Below, piece after piece: positions 23,383 to 36,605 of a DNA stretch of 64,000 bases. A model generated the notes under the pieces. That model saw only the letters and a program-made list of their open reading frames with translations, made no database searches and had not been told where the DNA came from. Location of the stretch: contig JAHRHY010000003.1 of NCBI GenBank assembly GCA_019671135.1, positions 2,604,001 through 2,668,000 on the forward strand, in the 5' to 3' direction. The position numbers were made by a program, and so were the translations under genes. The DNA is from Linnemannia hyalina. Its lineage: Eukaryota; Mortierellomycota; Mortierellomycetes; Mortierellales; Mortierellaceae. Each line of letters opens with the position of its first letter. The stretch's first letter is position 1.

Positions 23383-23399
23383 CTGCGCCGAAAACGCAG
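23383..23399 (+). other. small hairpin just after the Fanzor stop codon (guide-RNA candidate region)
   Basis: CTGCG and CGCAG enclose a 7-base loop ten bases after the TAG at 23371-23373. TnpB and Fanzor guide RNAs usually come from the 3' end of the element, so this flank (23374-23634) is where one would expect it. A five-pair stem alone is weak evidence. The rest of this flank holds the 3' UTRs of two convergent genes and a GA/GT repeat near 23550-23590. Confidence 0.25.
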
Positions 23400-23634
23400 T
23401 CACCATTATCCCAGCGTTGTCCATTATTGACAGCCGAAGGGATACACGCCTAACTTCATGCATATTATTACCATCTCTCAGAGAAAAGAAAAAAAGAGTA
23501 GCATACACAATTTTTTGATCCAAAAACGTCCTTTTATTTGTCGCGTGCAGAGAGAGAGAGAGAGTGAGTGTGTGTGTGTGTGTGAGAGAGAGAAGAGACG
23601 CGAAGAACAATAAAAAAACGTTTCGATAAAAAGC

Positions 23635-25420
23635 CTAGACGATCTCGCCATAGAGCGCCAAACCGATAAGAAACACCCCCAGCGCCGCAATCCAGGTCCC
23701 GTAACTGGTCGCAGGGACACTCCACCCATCGGGCATAAACACACCCCAAATCACATACAACGATCCATGAACCGCTGCGGCGGGGAGGAGGAGTCTCCAA
23801 CCCGAGTGGCCGAGCCAGCAACAGAGACCGATGTGGACCATCATGCTGGATGTGCGGCCCATTAGACTCCACCAGGGGCGGTCTAGGCCCAAGAGATGCC
23901 GTGCTTCGCGGGTTGGGACGAGGTCTTCAGCTTCTTCAATGGCGGTGTGGTTGGTGAGTCGACTTTTGCCGTTGGTGTATCCTGATTCGAGGCTTGACGG
24001 CGTTTCTGACGTGGAGGTCGATGTGGATGGTCCTCCTGCTGAGGCGTTCGCGGATGCAAGCAAAGAAGTGGATACTGTTGGCGCCACAACCATCTTCGTC
24101 GTCGCCGCTACCCCGTTACCAATTCCCGTCGCAACAGTCCGATAATCTTCATCCGACGACGGCGACGCCAACCACCGTGTATAAATCAAACTCTGCCCAA
24201 TATAATAAACCGTCTCGACACCTGCCCAACCCAACCCTAACCAATAGACTGCTCCAAAGTCCTCCCCGATCCCTAGGAACAAGATGATGGCGAGGCGGAG
24301 GGTCTCTTCGAGTGCGCCGGCGGAGAGGAGGGTTGACCATTCGCAGAGGTAGAAGTCTTCCTGTGGGTTGTGGGAGCGGGAGAGGGTTTTTGAGAAGAGG
24401 GCAAAGAGTGGTGTTCGGGCTGCGAAGGCGATTGTCCATCCTATGGCGCCTTCTCCGAATCGATCTATCGCCATGCATAAGGGGGGAGAGAGAGAGGTCA
24501 GTTGGTGTTGTGTGTTACTCTTTGTTTCCTTGACGCATAGTATCAGGTGGAAAGAAGGGGTGAGATTGGGTTAGAAGGAGGAAAAAGGGGGGGGTAGAAG
24601 AAGAAGACGCTTGGAAAGTAAACAAAAAAAAAAACGAAGAATAAGCGCATAAACGAGAAAAAATAGTGAGGAAGAAAAAGAATCTCTCTTTTTTGTCGTC
24701 GTCTGTCTGCTCACGCCTTACTGACAAAGCATGGCCACCACCACCACCACCACAACGAGAACAATGCAATGTCATCATACAACACCGACATATCGCAACT
24801 ATCATTCATCCTGACTTACCCCAATGCACGATATACTCGTCAGACTCGGCGGAGGAAGGCAAGAACTGAAGCAGAACCGCAAAGAGAACAAGGATCGAGA
24901 GCAGTATGGGAGTCAAGCCGACATAGGTCCAGAACATACGTCGAGAACTGGCTTCTTCCTCCTCCTCCTCTCCAGGCTCGCAACCTTCTCCATGGGAATG
25001 TCCTTTGTGGCTGTGGTGGTCAAGGGCGTGTAAGGAACCTGTTGAGGATGAGTATGTCGAATAAGAGGACCGTGACGAGGTGGAACCTGTATCGTCTTCA
25101 TCTTGGCCGTTGTTAGCATGTGTGTTTCCGTGCTCGCCTTGCCCAGGTACGGTGATTTGGACAGATCGGTGAGACGTTGCTGTATTCCTGGTCCCTGCTG
25201 CTGCTGTTCCTGCTCCGACACCTGCCACTGTCCCTGTCCCTGTGCCGTCCTGCTGTCTTTGTCTTGACTTGAGCGACGAGGCCGGTGAGGGCGGCGCATT
25301 GGGATTGGGACCAGCTCTTGTTCGTACTGCTGCTGGTTGGTTCAGATGTGTGAGGGACCCGTAGTTGGGTCGCTGGCCGTTCAGAGGCGTGTCGTTTGGT
25401 TGTCCGGACGTCGGGCTCAT
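23635..25420 (-). CDS. multipass membrane protein resembling PrsW/YhfC intramembrane metalloproteases
   Basis: Two exons, 25420-24820 and 24464-23635, give 476 residues in phase. The first exon encodes a soluble S/T/G-rich tail, a His-rich motif (DHHSHKGHSHGEGCEPGEEE) and the first membrane helix (FWTYVGLTPILLSILVLF). The second encodes several helices. Conserved-looking polar residues sit inside helices: ALEETLRLAII (EExxR), YWLGLGWAGVETVYY (GxxE), MVHIGLCCW and AAVHGSLYVIW. This order (EE, then G-rich E, then H, then H) is that of PrsW and YhfC families, in which these residues hold a metal. A low-complexity S/T insertion lies between the second and third motif. Enzymatic activity is inferred from motifs only. 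It starts 380 bases from VPS33 on the other strand. Confidence 0.5.
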
Positions 25421-25799
25421 CCTATCCTTGTCTTTTTAGGGTGTGTCGTTTTGTACAATACAGGGAGGAAGTGTGCAATCTTGAGAAGAGCGGTAAGAGA
25501 GTGAGTGTGGGAAGAAGAGAGAGGGAGAGAAGAAGAAGAAGTAGAAGAAAATGAACGAACGAAAGAACAGGAAAAGAGGAAGAAGGACGTTTGGAAGGTA
25601 TGTAAAAGGAGTCGATTCGCGGTCAGACGCATCCATGCCTGATGGCCCGTCCATGTGTCCTCCTTACGAAATCACGGGAACAAAAGGCACATAAAAAAAA
25701 CGGTCCCCATTCCCTTCGAGTTCGAGCGCGAAGGAAGCGGACGAACGTGGCTCATCCCTGACCCTCACTTCTCTCTTCACTCCTCTCTCTTGAAGCACA
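25421..25799. promoter_or_regulatory. bidirectional promoter, membrane protein gene / VPS33
   Basis: These 379 bases separate two divergent start codons, ATG 25420 (minus) and ATG 25800 (plus). They hold purine-rich repeats (AGAAGAAGAAG near 25530) and no clear TATA box. Shared regulation of the two genes is possible but not shown. Confidence 0.6.
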
Positions 25800-28626
25800 A
25801 TGTCGACATCAACCGCTGCTGCAGTCGCCGCAGCGTCCTCACCCGCCCAACCCACAGGCGCCCATCTGGGCCACACCTCACTCAACATCGACTCCCTGCG
25901 CGACTTGGCCCGCAAAGAACTCGTCAACGTCCTCGACTCTGTACGCCCGCATGCCTTTGCACGCACACAGCCATGCTGTTTCTGGTTCGCATTCATTTAC
26001 AGCATGCAAGAAACAACGTTGCATTTGCTAAACTCTTTATATGTTCTCCTCTCCCATGGTTGCTAGGTGCAAGGAAAGAAGGGTTTGGTGCTAGACCCAA
26101 ACCTCAGTGGACCCTTGAGTTTGATTGCAGAATTCGCTCTTCTCAAGGCAAGCTTTCTTCAAGAACATAGGGCAGAGAGCTCCTTTTATCATTTTTACAC
26201 TTGGACGACACGGGAGTTGCAAGTTGACAGCGAAAAGGACATTACATCAAGCAACTGGTTATCTTGACGCTGACACCCTGACTTTTGTCGTACTCACGTC
26301 GAATAGGATCATGGCGTTGAGAAAATATACCACCTTCAACCGGGACCATTGGAAACCGACTGCAAGAACCTCATCTACATCTGCCGGCCTCAGGTCAACT
26401 ACATGAAATACATTGCCGGTAGGTGATCCATCATCTTACGCACAATTGAGACGACGGAACTATCATTTCATTGGCATTCATGGCTAATATGGACTCTACA
26501 TGTTGTTTATGAACGCCTACGATAGAGCACATTCATACGCACACAAAGGACTCCCGCGCAGGATCCTACACATACTCGCTCTTCTTTGTCCCTAGACGTA
26601 CCGCATTGTGCGAGAAGGTCCTCGAGGATGAGGGCGTTTTTGGCGAGATCACAAAGGGCGAATACCACCTTGACCTGATCCCACTCGAGGACGACGTGCT
26701 CAGCTTGGAGTGGGACTCGACCTTCAAGGAGCTCTATCTGGAACAGGACACGACTTCGATCTACTATGCTGCCAAGGCCCTTATGCGACTCCAGGGAATC
26801 TATGGATTGTTCCCTCGAATCCTTGGAAAGGGCGATTATTCAAAGGCGTTGTGTGATATGATGCTGCGTATGCGTCGAGAGATGGCCGTTGACGACCTGG
26901 ATGCTTCACAGACGATGCAGTTGTCGCAGAATATCGATTCTTTGATCATTATCGACCGAAGTGTTGATATGGTGACTCCTCTTTGTACCCAGTTGACTTA
27001 CGAGGGTCTTATTGACGAGATCTTCCACATCAAGAACTGTAAGTGTGCTCCGAGCATGCATACTTGGATGCGGATGAAACTATTTCTTGAAATTTTGTGC
27101 TCACCCCAACTTGCGTTATTATCCTATTTTTTAAAAAAATAGCATTTGTGGAGGTGGATGCTAGTTTGGCGAGTGCAGCATCGGCTCCGCCGGGCGGAGG
27201 GTCGGGATCAGGAACGCAGTCATCGGCGACTGCTCCAACGGGAAAGAAGAAGAAGGTCCCACTGAACGGAGGCGACAAGCTGTTCGACGAGCTTCGTGAT
27301 CTCAACTTCGCTGTCGTCGGAGGACTTTTGAACAAGGTCGCTAAGCGCATTAATGCCGATTACGAAGAACGACACAACGCCAAGACGGTGCCCCAGATTC
27401 GTCAGTTTATTGTCAAGATGGGTGGTTTGGCAGCCGAGCACCAATCTCTCCGACTTCGTAAGTCCAATTTTGCGTTAGTTATACGGACACATGTCAAGCC
27501 ATGGATGGTAGACGAAGGACCTATGACTGATGTGGTTTTCGTATATCTCTATTGCGACCTTTGTAGACACGGCGCTTGCTGAGGAGATTATGAACTATAC
27601 CATGACGGATGACTTTAACAGGATTCTCGAAGTGCAACAGAGTAAGTGCATCGTGTCATTGTGAGCGACGAATCTCATCATGTATAGTTGCTGCATCGCG
27701 AGCTGTTGCTAATGCAAATTCTCTTCCTCCATTTGCACAATAGATGTGGTGGCGGGAATTGCGACGAACAAGGAGCCAGAGTATATCGAGGAAATGATCA
27801 ACAAACAGGCACCACTGGTGCAAGTTCTTCGCCTGCTCTGCCTGTACTCGCTCGTTAACAGTGGACTGAAGCCAAAGCAGTTCGAGTTCTTCAAGCGGGA
27901 GATCTTAGAGACGTATGGATTTGAGCATATTCAGACGCTGGAGAACCTACGCCGGTTGGGCATGTTGACGAAGCAAACGACGACCAAGAACACATATGGA
28001 CTCGTGCGACGCAGTCTGTCGCTGATTGTGGACGAAGTGAACGAACATGCGCCCAACGATATCTCGTATGTGTATTCGGGATATGCGCCCTTGAGTGTGC
28101 GTTTGGTGCAGTGTGTGGTGCAGCGTGGAAAAGACAGCAAGCAGCCTGGCGGACCGGGAGGAAAAGGATCGGGAATCGCGGGAGGGAATGGGTGGAAGGG
28201 GTTCGAGGATGTGTTGAGGATGCTCCCTGGGCGGACATTTGATGAAACTCAGCGCGTAGACGATGGACAGCCTAGGCCTTCCAAGAGTAAGGTTTTATGT
28301 TCACATCGCTCATATTATTGCTCCAATGCCCTTGCGGAATTGCGACGATCTAATTATTTGCATCGATTTTTTTTCCTTTTGCTAATCTGGGCACATCAAT
28401 ATCATTCACTGAATTGTATATCATAGGAATGAATGGACAGCCTCGAGTGTCGCTGGTGTTCTTCCTTGGAGGATGTACCTTTACAGAGATATCTGCTACG
28501 CGGTTCTTGGCATCGCAGGAAGGTGGGCAGCGAGACTTTGTGATCTGCACGACCCAGATTTTGAATGGAAACACACTTGTCGATTCCCTTGTCCAAAAAG
28601 TTCCAGATCTTCATGCTTCTGCATAG
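25800..28626 (+). CDS. VPS33: VPS33, Sec1/Munc18 subunit of HOPS/CORVET
   Basis: Eight exons: 25800-25940, 26067-26147, 26307-26418, 26526-27038, 27143-27457, 27567-27641, 27744-28286 and 28427-28626. They give 659 residues. Vps33 is the SNARE-binding Sec1/Munc18 member of the HOPS and CORVET tethering complexes at vacuole and endosome. Diagnostic stretches are LVLDPNLSGPLSLIAEF, HGVEKIYHLQPGPL, IIIDRSVDMVTPLCTQLTYE and, near the end, VFFLGGCTFTEISATRFL. A G/P/S-rich insert (about residues 290-320) interrupts the middle, as in other Vps33 proteins. The second intron begins with GC rather than GT (AAG then GCAAG); no usable GT is near, and the join restores the conserved sequence. Length and motif order fit the family fully. 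Confidence 0.94.
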
Positions 28627-29403
28627 AAATCGAGCTTAGGCATCGCGTTGTTGTTTTTTCTATTTCTTTCTTATTCAGTCGATATGAGGGAGAGAATAAA
28701 AGTGGGTCTCTTTGGACCCGTAAGAGCCGCAATTGTTGTGCAGGTGTGGAATGTCTCTTTTGAGCAGGTGTTGATACTTGGAGACCAAGTGAACACCAAC
28801 CTGCCTAATCCACTTTTCGTTCATAATGGAAAAAAAGAAGGAACAAAAAAAGGCCGAAAAGGCACAATTGTGCATGTGGGGTGTCGAAAACAATGCATGC
28901 CTTTGCCTTGTGTATTCTTCTTTGTGCTCGACCGTTGCAATTTTTTTTTCTCTGCCCTTTGTTCATGCCAAGCAAAAGAGCAGTGATTGGGCCATTATTT
29001 TTTTTTGTTTTGTTTTTTTTTGTTCCTGAGCTTTCATACCATCATGGTTTGCAGTCATATACTATATACACCGGACCGAGTGCTGCCGTGGCATGTCATG
29101 CAGTGCCACCATGTCATGCCATGCCATGACTTGTCTTTCACTCTCTCCTGTGTCTCTCCCTCCTTTCAACGGTCAAAAATATTCAAGGGGGATGGGAAGG
29201 GGTGGGGGGGATCTCGGCAAAAAAAAAAGGGATGATTAGCATAATGGGAAAAACAAGGGGTGTAAATCGAGAGAACCGTACAATGAAAAAGGATGCAGGA
29301 GGGATTGAACACAAGCTATATGCATGGCATGGCCCACTGTCCCGAGAGGGGGAGGTGAAGGGACGAAAAGAGGGGAAGGGGTGCGCATAATGGCCTAAAT
29401 AAT

Positions 29404-29416
29404 GGGGGGGGGGGGG
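29404..29416 (+). repeat. 13-base G run
   Basis: An uninterrupted run of 13 guanines in the gene-free stretch. Confidence 0.9.
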
Positions 29417-31535
29417 ACTTGGTCATGGTACCTCGCGAAAGAGAGTAACAAGACTACGGATCTGACCCGAGGGGGGATATAGGGGAGGAGTATTCAATGA
29501 CGCGAGATGGCATGATCACAAAAGACGACAAAAAAGAATAAGAATAGGAAGATGTTGTGGTTTTTTTCTTTCTTGAAGAGAGATCAGAAATGAAAAAAGC
29601 ATGGGCTGGATTGTTTGGGGATGATGATGTTCAAAAGAAAAGGAAGCAGGGGTGTCTGGCCCGTACATTGTAGATGGAAGAAAAAAAAATCAAAGCAACA
29701 GAGACGGGTAAATCATTTACTCTATGCTTTTGTTTTCAATTGAGTTCTGAGAATAAGTAAATTGTTCTTTGTGTCGTCACTCGCCTGTTGCAAATCTAGT
29801 CTTGTTGCTGAACACAACATCTCGACTTCATCCAAAAAGCACACCCCCTATGCACGCTCGGGACACCCTGCTGGACAAACGTGGAAGGGCGGTTAGGAGA
29901 AGGAGAAGGTAGAAGGAGGGGAGGACAAAGGACAAAATAGAATGAACAGGGGGGTGATGCGGCATATGCGCATAAATCTCCTCAACAGAAAAGAAGGGGG
30001 TAGATGTCGGCAGTAGGACAGGAAAACAAAAGTGATGGGCTGGCTGATGCAGAGCAAGCGGGGGACTCGCACCTCTTTATCTTTCCTTTCTGTTTTCAAT
30101 ACAACTGAGCACAACTAAAACCGCAAAGTACGAGCGTGAGATAGATATGAGCATGAGCCATGCACGAGTTGGACAGAGAGCAGACGAAGGGGTCGAGAAC
30201 ATATAGAAACAAAGGACTATGAGAAGAACATTGTCGATATCTTGTCTTCTTTTGCGAACAAACAAAAAAGGCACATAGCCTAGAAGAGAAAGAATGACCC
30301 TAGGCGGGAAGTCATGTTCAACTATCTCTCCTTCGGTCTATCCTTTCCTCTCTCTCGTCCTTTCGCCCCTTCTTTTGTCTCCAGCCATTATTTTAGAATA
30401 TTGAGGAATATGTACCTGAAAATGAATACACCACTTAACGGATGCGAACTGGTGTAGCATCTTTATTTTTTGCTGTGCTGGACGAAAAAAAGGCACCAAT
30501 CGACGGTTCAGATCGAGGCACATTCCGATTGTAGTTTTCATCGACACCACGCCTCTAATATAATAAAGACACCTTGGAGTGCGTCGATCCAGTACGACAT
30601 CAAGCAAAACCAACAAGACCCCCGGAATACCAATGCCAATACAGAGACTTCTCCGTGTCTCAATTGATATTTCAGTTTTGATATGCATGAAAAATAGAAA
30701 CGCAGGCAATACGGGAAAATGATAAATTACCGTTAAGCCTCTTGCGCATATAAAAAAAACAACGAATAACAGATAGACAATCTCTAGGGCGCATGAAGGG
30801 CAGTAGCTTCTGCTGTTCCCTCTTCCCATCGAGGCTCAAAAGCTCGCCTGTAGAACACCATGAAAAGTCCAACAAAGTGATCAATGGATCGACTTTATCA
30901 AATCGCAACAATGAACTGCTGAGAATAGGCGTGAGGTGAACATGAGCGCGATGGAGAACAACAAAAAGACAGAAGTTAGAGATAGAACTAGAATTAGCAC
31001 ATCGAAAGGAGAGAGCGACAGATCGATCGTCTTTAGAAAGGACAACTGCAAGCGCGTTATATGAACAGGTTAAACTGCTTCATGGCTGCTCGTTTCCATC
31101 GATCGTAATGCTGCTCTACTTTTCACACACTGGTTAAATCAGTCTTTTCACGAAAGAGCAATAGAAATAAAGCCACGCTTACTCCCTAAATAGAACCATC
31201 TCTACACCTCTCACCATCCTTTGATTCTTCTATCCCTCTCTATGTCTCCCTCACTCATCGCTGTTTTTTCACGGCTGGCTCCTTCACCCAGATCGGACGT
31301 GCGTCTTTCTTGCTGTGTGTCGAATGAGCCCTGGGCCTCAATAGAGCCGATAGAGCAAGAGCAAGAAAGGAGCTAGATAGGCCATTGGGATGAGAACGCG
31401 AGAGAAGGAGCATCGTTGGAGGGGAGGCGCACGAGCCCTGCTCTATTTGCTATGTCGTTGCCAAGTTCTCCTTAATCTTTTTATTCTTTTGTCAAAAAAG
31501 GGCTCTGACAATTATGGTTCCCCTTTGACCATGGG

Positions 31536-31537
<2 letters not shown>

Positions 31538-31570
<33 letters not shown>
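31538..31570 (+). repeat. 33-base T run
   Basis: An uninterrupted run of 33 thymines, the longest homopolymer in the window, in the gene-free stretch. It could be the A-tail of an inserted retro-copy on the minus strand, but no such body was recognised next to it. Confidence 0.9.
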
Positions 31571-31571
<1 letters not shown>

Positions 31572-34500
31572 GGTTTGCTCCAACTGCCATCCTCCTTCTT
31601 TCTCTTCCCTCTTTAGCCCTCCTCATTCGTCACTTCTCTTCACTCTTATTTTTACTCATGCCTCTCACGCCCCTCGCGCTCTTCCCCTTCCGTCCCTTTT
31701 TCTTCTTGTTTTGTCTCCTCTCTTGCTCTTCTCCTTCTTTCATGCGAATAGTCGTAGAGCCTCGAAATGGCGCTAAGTCTTTCTGCTCTGTGGTACTATG
31801 ATGTCTAAGGACCATAATTGGCACGGGAGAAATAATAGAAAAACAAGTAAAATAAAAATGCGTTTTCTTCCCACACATTGCACAGCAGAGCGCGTTGGAG
31901 CCAAAAAAAAAAAGGTTGTAACAGGATCATAGCCCTGACAAGCTTTCCTGATTTTTTTTGTTTGTTCATATCAGGGGAAAAGAGGATAGGGAGAATGAAG
32001 GGGCTATCTTCCTTGTTTTTTCTTTTCCACTTGACCAGTTCGCTCTTCCTGCTCTGACGGTGTGACCCGATCCAACAATCGCCATGCGAAAAACTATCGA
32101 AGAATGAAGATTTAGTGAGTGTTGAATGTTTTAATCGCGTTTTTTTTCTTCCTGTGTTTGAAATCGCAAACAGCGCGTCTGTTTAGAATTGCCTGGGCTG
32201 CTGTCGCTTTGAATTCTTTCCTGCGACCTCATTCTTGTTTCCTTTCAAGAAGTAAGGGATGTTGTTTCTTTTTTGAACATGTCGCATAGAGGCGTAAACT
32301 CTATTTTCCATGTTACATTCACGAAAGGTTTCCTTATTGCACTAAAAAAAGGGATCGACAATTAACTTCTGGGATATTGAAAGTGGGACAAAGGGTTTAG
32401 AAAAGGAGTTAAAGGGCGAAGAGCTGGGGAAAGAAAAAGGATAGACGAAGGACAGGAAGGAGGGAAGGACCCAAGTCCAAACAACATGAAAGCCAACACA
32501 AATAGGTTTGCATAAATGCAAGTTCCCTCGAAGAAAGGGATTTCAATTCAAGGGCTGCATGGTATCAATTGCAGGCCAACATCAACAACAACAACATCGA
32601 CACGGCACTTTCTTGCCTGCGGCAATGTCTCCTTGTCCCTTCATAGTCTCTCTCTTGAGATGTCACCCAGTCATGTTCTCACTTCTGTCTCCCTATTCCT
32701 GAGAAGAAAAAAAAAAGGGGGGGGATGGGGGGGTGGGAGAGAAAGAGAGAGGGTACGGCGGCGCTGGGCTTGTTTTGGATAATATCAACATGGTTCATCA
32801 CCGCCCTGGAGTTAAAGGCAATTACGCAAAAACATAAAGATAGAGACAAGGGACGAAGGAAGGGAGAGAGAGAACTGAGAAATGCTAGACGCAAATTAGG
32901 ATCCTGCAGAAGAAGAAAAATGGGTTGCCTCAGCTGTGTTGTTGTATTTTGATCCCTTCCGTCGTTTTTGTTTTGGAGAGAGAGAGAGAGAGAGTCGAGA
33001 GAAAAAGGGAGAGTGTAGTACAGTTGTGTGTGAGAAAGGGTAAGGGTAAATACCCGAAGGTCAAGAGTGGACGAGGGAGGTTACAGAACAACAAAGTAAC
33101 AACCACGGTCATTTACAGTTACATCCGATTATCATATACGCCTTCACTTGGCCATGGGCTTCGTGTTTTTACACCGCTTGTGCTCACTAAGTTCATCCTT
33201 GGCTTGAGGCAGCGAACGCTGAAATACGAAGTGCGCCTGTCGGCGCAATGCTACGTCTTCGTTTATTCTCTCACCTTGGTTGCCAATGCAAAAGCTAGCT
33301 ATTCATTCGGAATTGGTGTGTTCAAGTGATCAAGGATCGTTGTATCTCCTAGAGGTATATATCCTTTGTCTTTTTGCAGTAGCAGCTGCTCTACTAGGAT
33401 GGAATGCTTCGGCTCAGACACTCACTCCCATTCCTCTTCAGGAGTGGAAATACACCATGGCAATGATAGGCTACTTTACATTTCAGTACGCGACTTGGAG
33501 TACCCTTTACAGCTTTCAATGCGACGACGATATATTCTCTGTTGTGTCAATTGTTTGCTCCTTCCCATACGTTGCCAAATGCATGTCATTCTTGTTCCAT
33601 TGGCCAATTAAATGGAGATGTCGGGACGTTGCCGACTGAAGAAACCCATTTCCGCCTCTACCCCCTCTTGACTTTACCCTCCGGAACTGTTGTCCATTCG
33701 TTATCATTGTTACTCGCGCTGCTGATGTTGAGATATTTTCAGGGCAAGACAACTATGTGCACTGGCCAGATGAACACAACTCAAACGAAGCGAAAAGAAT
33801 GTGTGTATGATAAAAGTGTACAAGAGACACAAATGGGAGCCTGCTGGTGAACACAGGCAAAAAAAAGGACACAAACCCCAGCATGCAGGATCTTGCCACC
33901 CCGGAATAAAAGAAAACAAACACAACAAACAACAGCTGGGATAATGCATTGTTGGGCATTGCCAATGGTATCGGTGGTGGTGGAGAGTGGGAGTAGGACT
34001 AGAGGGACGGCCGAGAACTAAATTATATAGATCTCGATTGAATCGCCACGCTCGTCCGTTGTTTGGCCATCCCTTTTTTTTTTTTGGTTGTTGCATTGCT
34101 CTCCTTTTTCCACTCCCCAAGTCTCTCTGCTCGCTCGTTCATTACCCATTTTCTGTCTGTTGTTATAGTCCTGCACAGTCCATTTTTTTTGCCTCCTTTG
34201 CTCTCAATTGTCCTGCGGCTCAAATATGGGATGCTGTCTGTCGTCGCTGCCTCTCTTTTTTTGACAATACAATACGGCAGTGAAATATGTATGAGTTGCT
34301 CTCGCCTTTAGGTACCTTTCCGTCAAGTCATTTGTTCGTTCCTTCGTCTGTCCTCCCCATCTACGGTCGAGCCATAAGAGAAAAGAGTATATTCTCCCCA
34401 CATCAATTCAATCGTATTATTGCGTTGTTCATGCTGTTCAACCCAGTCCTATCCCAACCCCTTTCCTGCCATCCGAAATGAGGCATGCTCTCTCACTCTG

Positions 34501-36605
34501 GACGCGACCGCACCTTAAAGCAAAGAAGGAAGGGAAGCGAAAACACATTTATACTCGAGGATTTTTCCTCAATCCCCCTTTCTTCTTCTCTCCATTCTCA
34601 CAACGAACACAAACAAAACAAATATATTCCCTTCGATACTCCACTTTTTTTTACTTCTTCTTCCGCGCCCTCCTTCTTCTTTCTCTCTCTCTCCTCTTCG
34701 TCCTTATCTCCGTCAAGGAGCAGCAGCATTAACCCTCCACTCTCCTTCTGTCTCCAGCAATACCCCGCCCACACACTCATACACTCAATTATACTCCCTC
34801 CGTCCGATCTACGCAGCCTTCGATCGTCGTAAGTGTAACAAAATAATATCACGCCAACAAGCGCGTCAGGTCTCACCTTTCATTCGGCCTTCCTTCTCCA
34901 TTTTTCCCCCACTCTTTCTACTCTGTCGGCTGGTGACCTCACCCAACCCTGTTCAACCACCCCTCCCTCCTCCCGTCCTTGTCATCCCCCTATCAATTGG
35001 CCTCCAGCTCTCTCTGTCTGTTCTCTCCACTGCTGTGGTCCCTCCGAACGAATTTTCCCTTCCAAAAAAGGAGTGTTTCTTCCTGTAGCAGTACCAACAT
35101 ATCGAACGAGGGGTGTCAGAAAAAAATGGGTTAATGCATGGCGACATGGACTGGGTGTGGTATAGCATGGCAAGGAGTTGATATGTGTGAGAGGATAACG
35201 TGCGCGTGTTTGAGAGATCAATAAAAGGTACTGCAACATGCAACGCCGACTAGCGGAACCAACGGGGCTGTCTAGTTGGGTTACAGGCAAAGAGAGCGAA
35301 AAACAAAAAGATACAAGAAGAGGGGGGTGGGGGGAGGGGATGTTGGAAAGGATCCCGAACGTGCTAATTCGACCCTTCACCCCAGGCAGGTAAAAAAATG
35401 TGTTCTCCTTTCCTCCCTTCATCCCTCGAACTGTTGGAAGAAGAAGGAGAGGAAGAAGAAGTGGGCCATCCTCAACTTTACCGCCTTTATTTATCGTTAT
35501 TTTGTTCTGTTTGTTGATACCCCTCCTCCTCTTCGTGCTCAATACTAATAAGAGGAACAACATGATACGCAACCTCTTTGTTTTTTGTTGTTTTTTGCCT
35601 CGACGTTACTCGACGGTATTGTATTTTTACGGGGTCGTTTGGGGAGCTCGACGAATGACATTAAGTGCATCCCAAAAAAGGGTGCTTTTGCACGGAGGTT
35701 TTTTTGATGCTTGTTCATTGTTCATTGTTTTGCCGTTGGTCGTTCTATTCACGACAGTGAATAAAAGCACAGTTCACCCAGTCCTTCCCTTTTCCTTTTA
35801 TATTGCCCTTCTTTGATTCTTGAAAATATAAGCCTTTTTCGTGTCTTGCTTTTTCTTTGTCTTTCTTCTTTACTCCTCCTTGTTCCTCTTCTCTTCCCTC
35901 CTTTTTTCGCGCCTTCCTGCCTTTCCCTTACAACCTTTGTTCTATTTCTCTCTCCCACTCTCTCCTCATTTTTTACTTGTTTGCATTTGTGTGTGTGCGT
36001 GCCCTTCCTTTGACAACATACACTGACAACCAAGTCAGACCAGATCCATCCTCAGCTCTCAGATCTCTCCCCTTCTCAAACGCGTCAACATTCATAAATA
36101 GTGCCCTTGCCCCGACTGCAAAAATGTCGTTTTTTTTCACAGCACCCCAGTTGTCTCCTTTCAACAACAACAATGTAAAAATAACCCAGCTACGCATGGG
36201 TATCATTTGTTGTTACCTATCGTAATTTTCTAATTATTGTGCCTGGCTGGGGTCTTATTTTTTGTTATTGCATGGTCCATTTTTCTTTTCTCTCACCCTA
36301 TCCGACCCAGTCATACTCCGTATTTCTCTCTCCATCCCTCCGTCTCTCTCAAACCCTTCCTTGCTCGACCGAGAAAGAAAAGACAGAGTGAGAGAGAGAG
36401 GAATTTGTTCAATGGTGGATGAGCACTGTCATTCTACTATTTATGAACACGAATTAATCCTCCTTCCTCCTTTTATGCTTCGTCTCTTTCTTCACCTTTT
36501 TAGATATATCCCCATCCTCTCGCTATACCCACTTCCACTTCAACATCCAAGTCACAAATCCTTCGTCAATTCCTCTTTCAAAAACCTATCCCCATCCCGG
36601 TGCCT

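Larger units (their letters stand above)
28627..36605. other. 8-kb stretch without a recognisable gene
   Basis: Both strands were read and no frame shows a known domain or a plausible exon chain. The start is the VPS33 3' UTR (AATAAA near 28694). The rest is rich in homopolymer and purine/pyrimidine runs: 13 G at 29404-29416, 33 T at 31538-31570, an AG run near 32985, and C/T-rich sequence from about 34580 to 36600. The right end probably contains the promoter and leader of the Tubby-like gene. Noncoding RNAs could be present but none was recognised. Confidence 0.5.

Noticed and set aside
30338..30829. 163-codon minus-strand open frame with a hydrophobic start
   Set aside because: Looks like chance translation of T-rich sequence; no family resemblance and no promoter or splice support.
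33280..33639. 119-codon hydrophobic open frame in the gene-free stretch
   Set aside because: No start context, no known motif and no neighbouring exon chain; consistent with chance.
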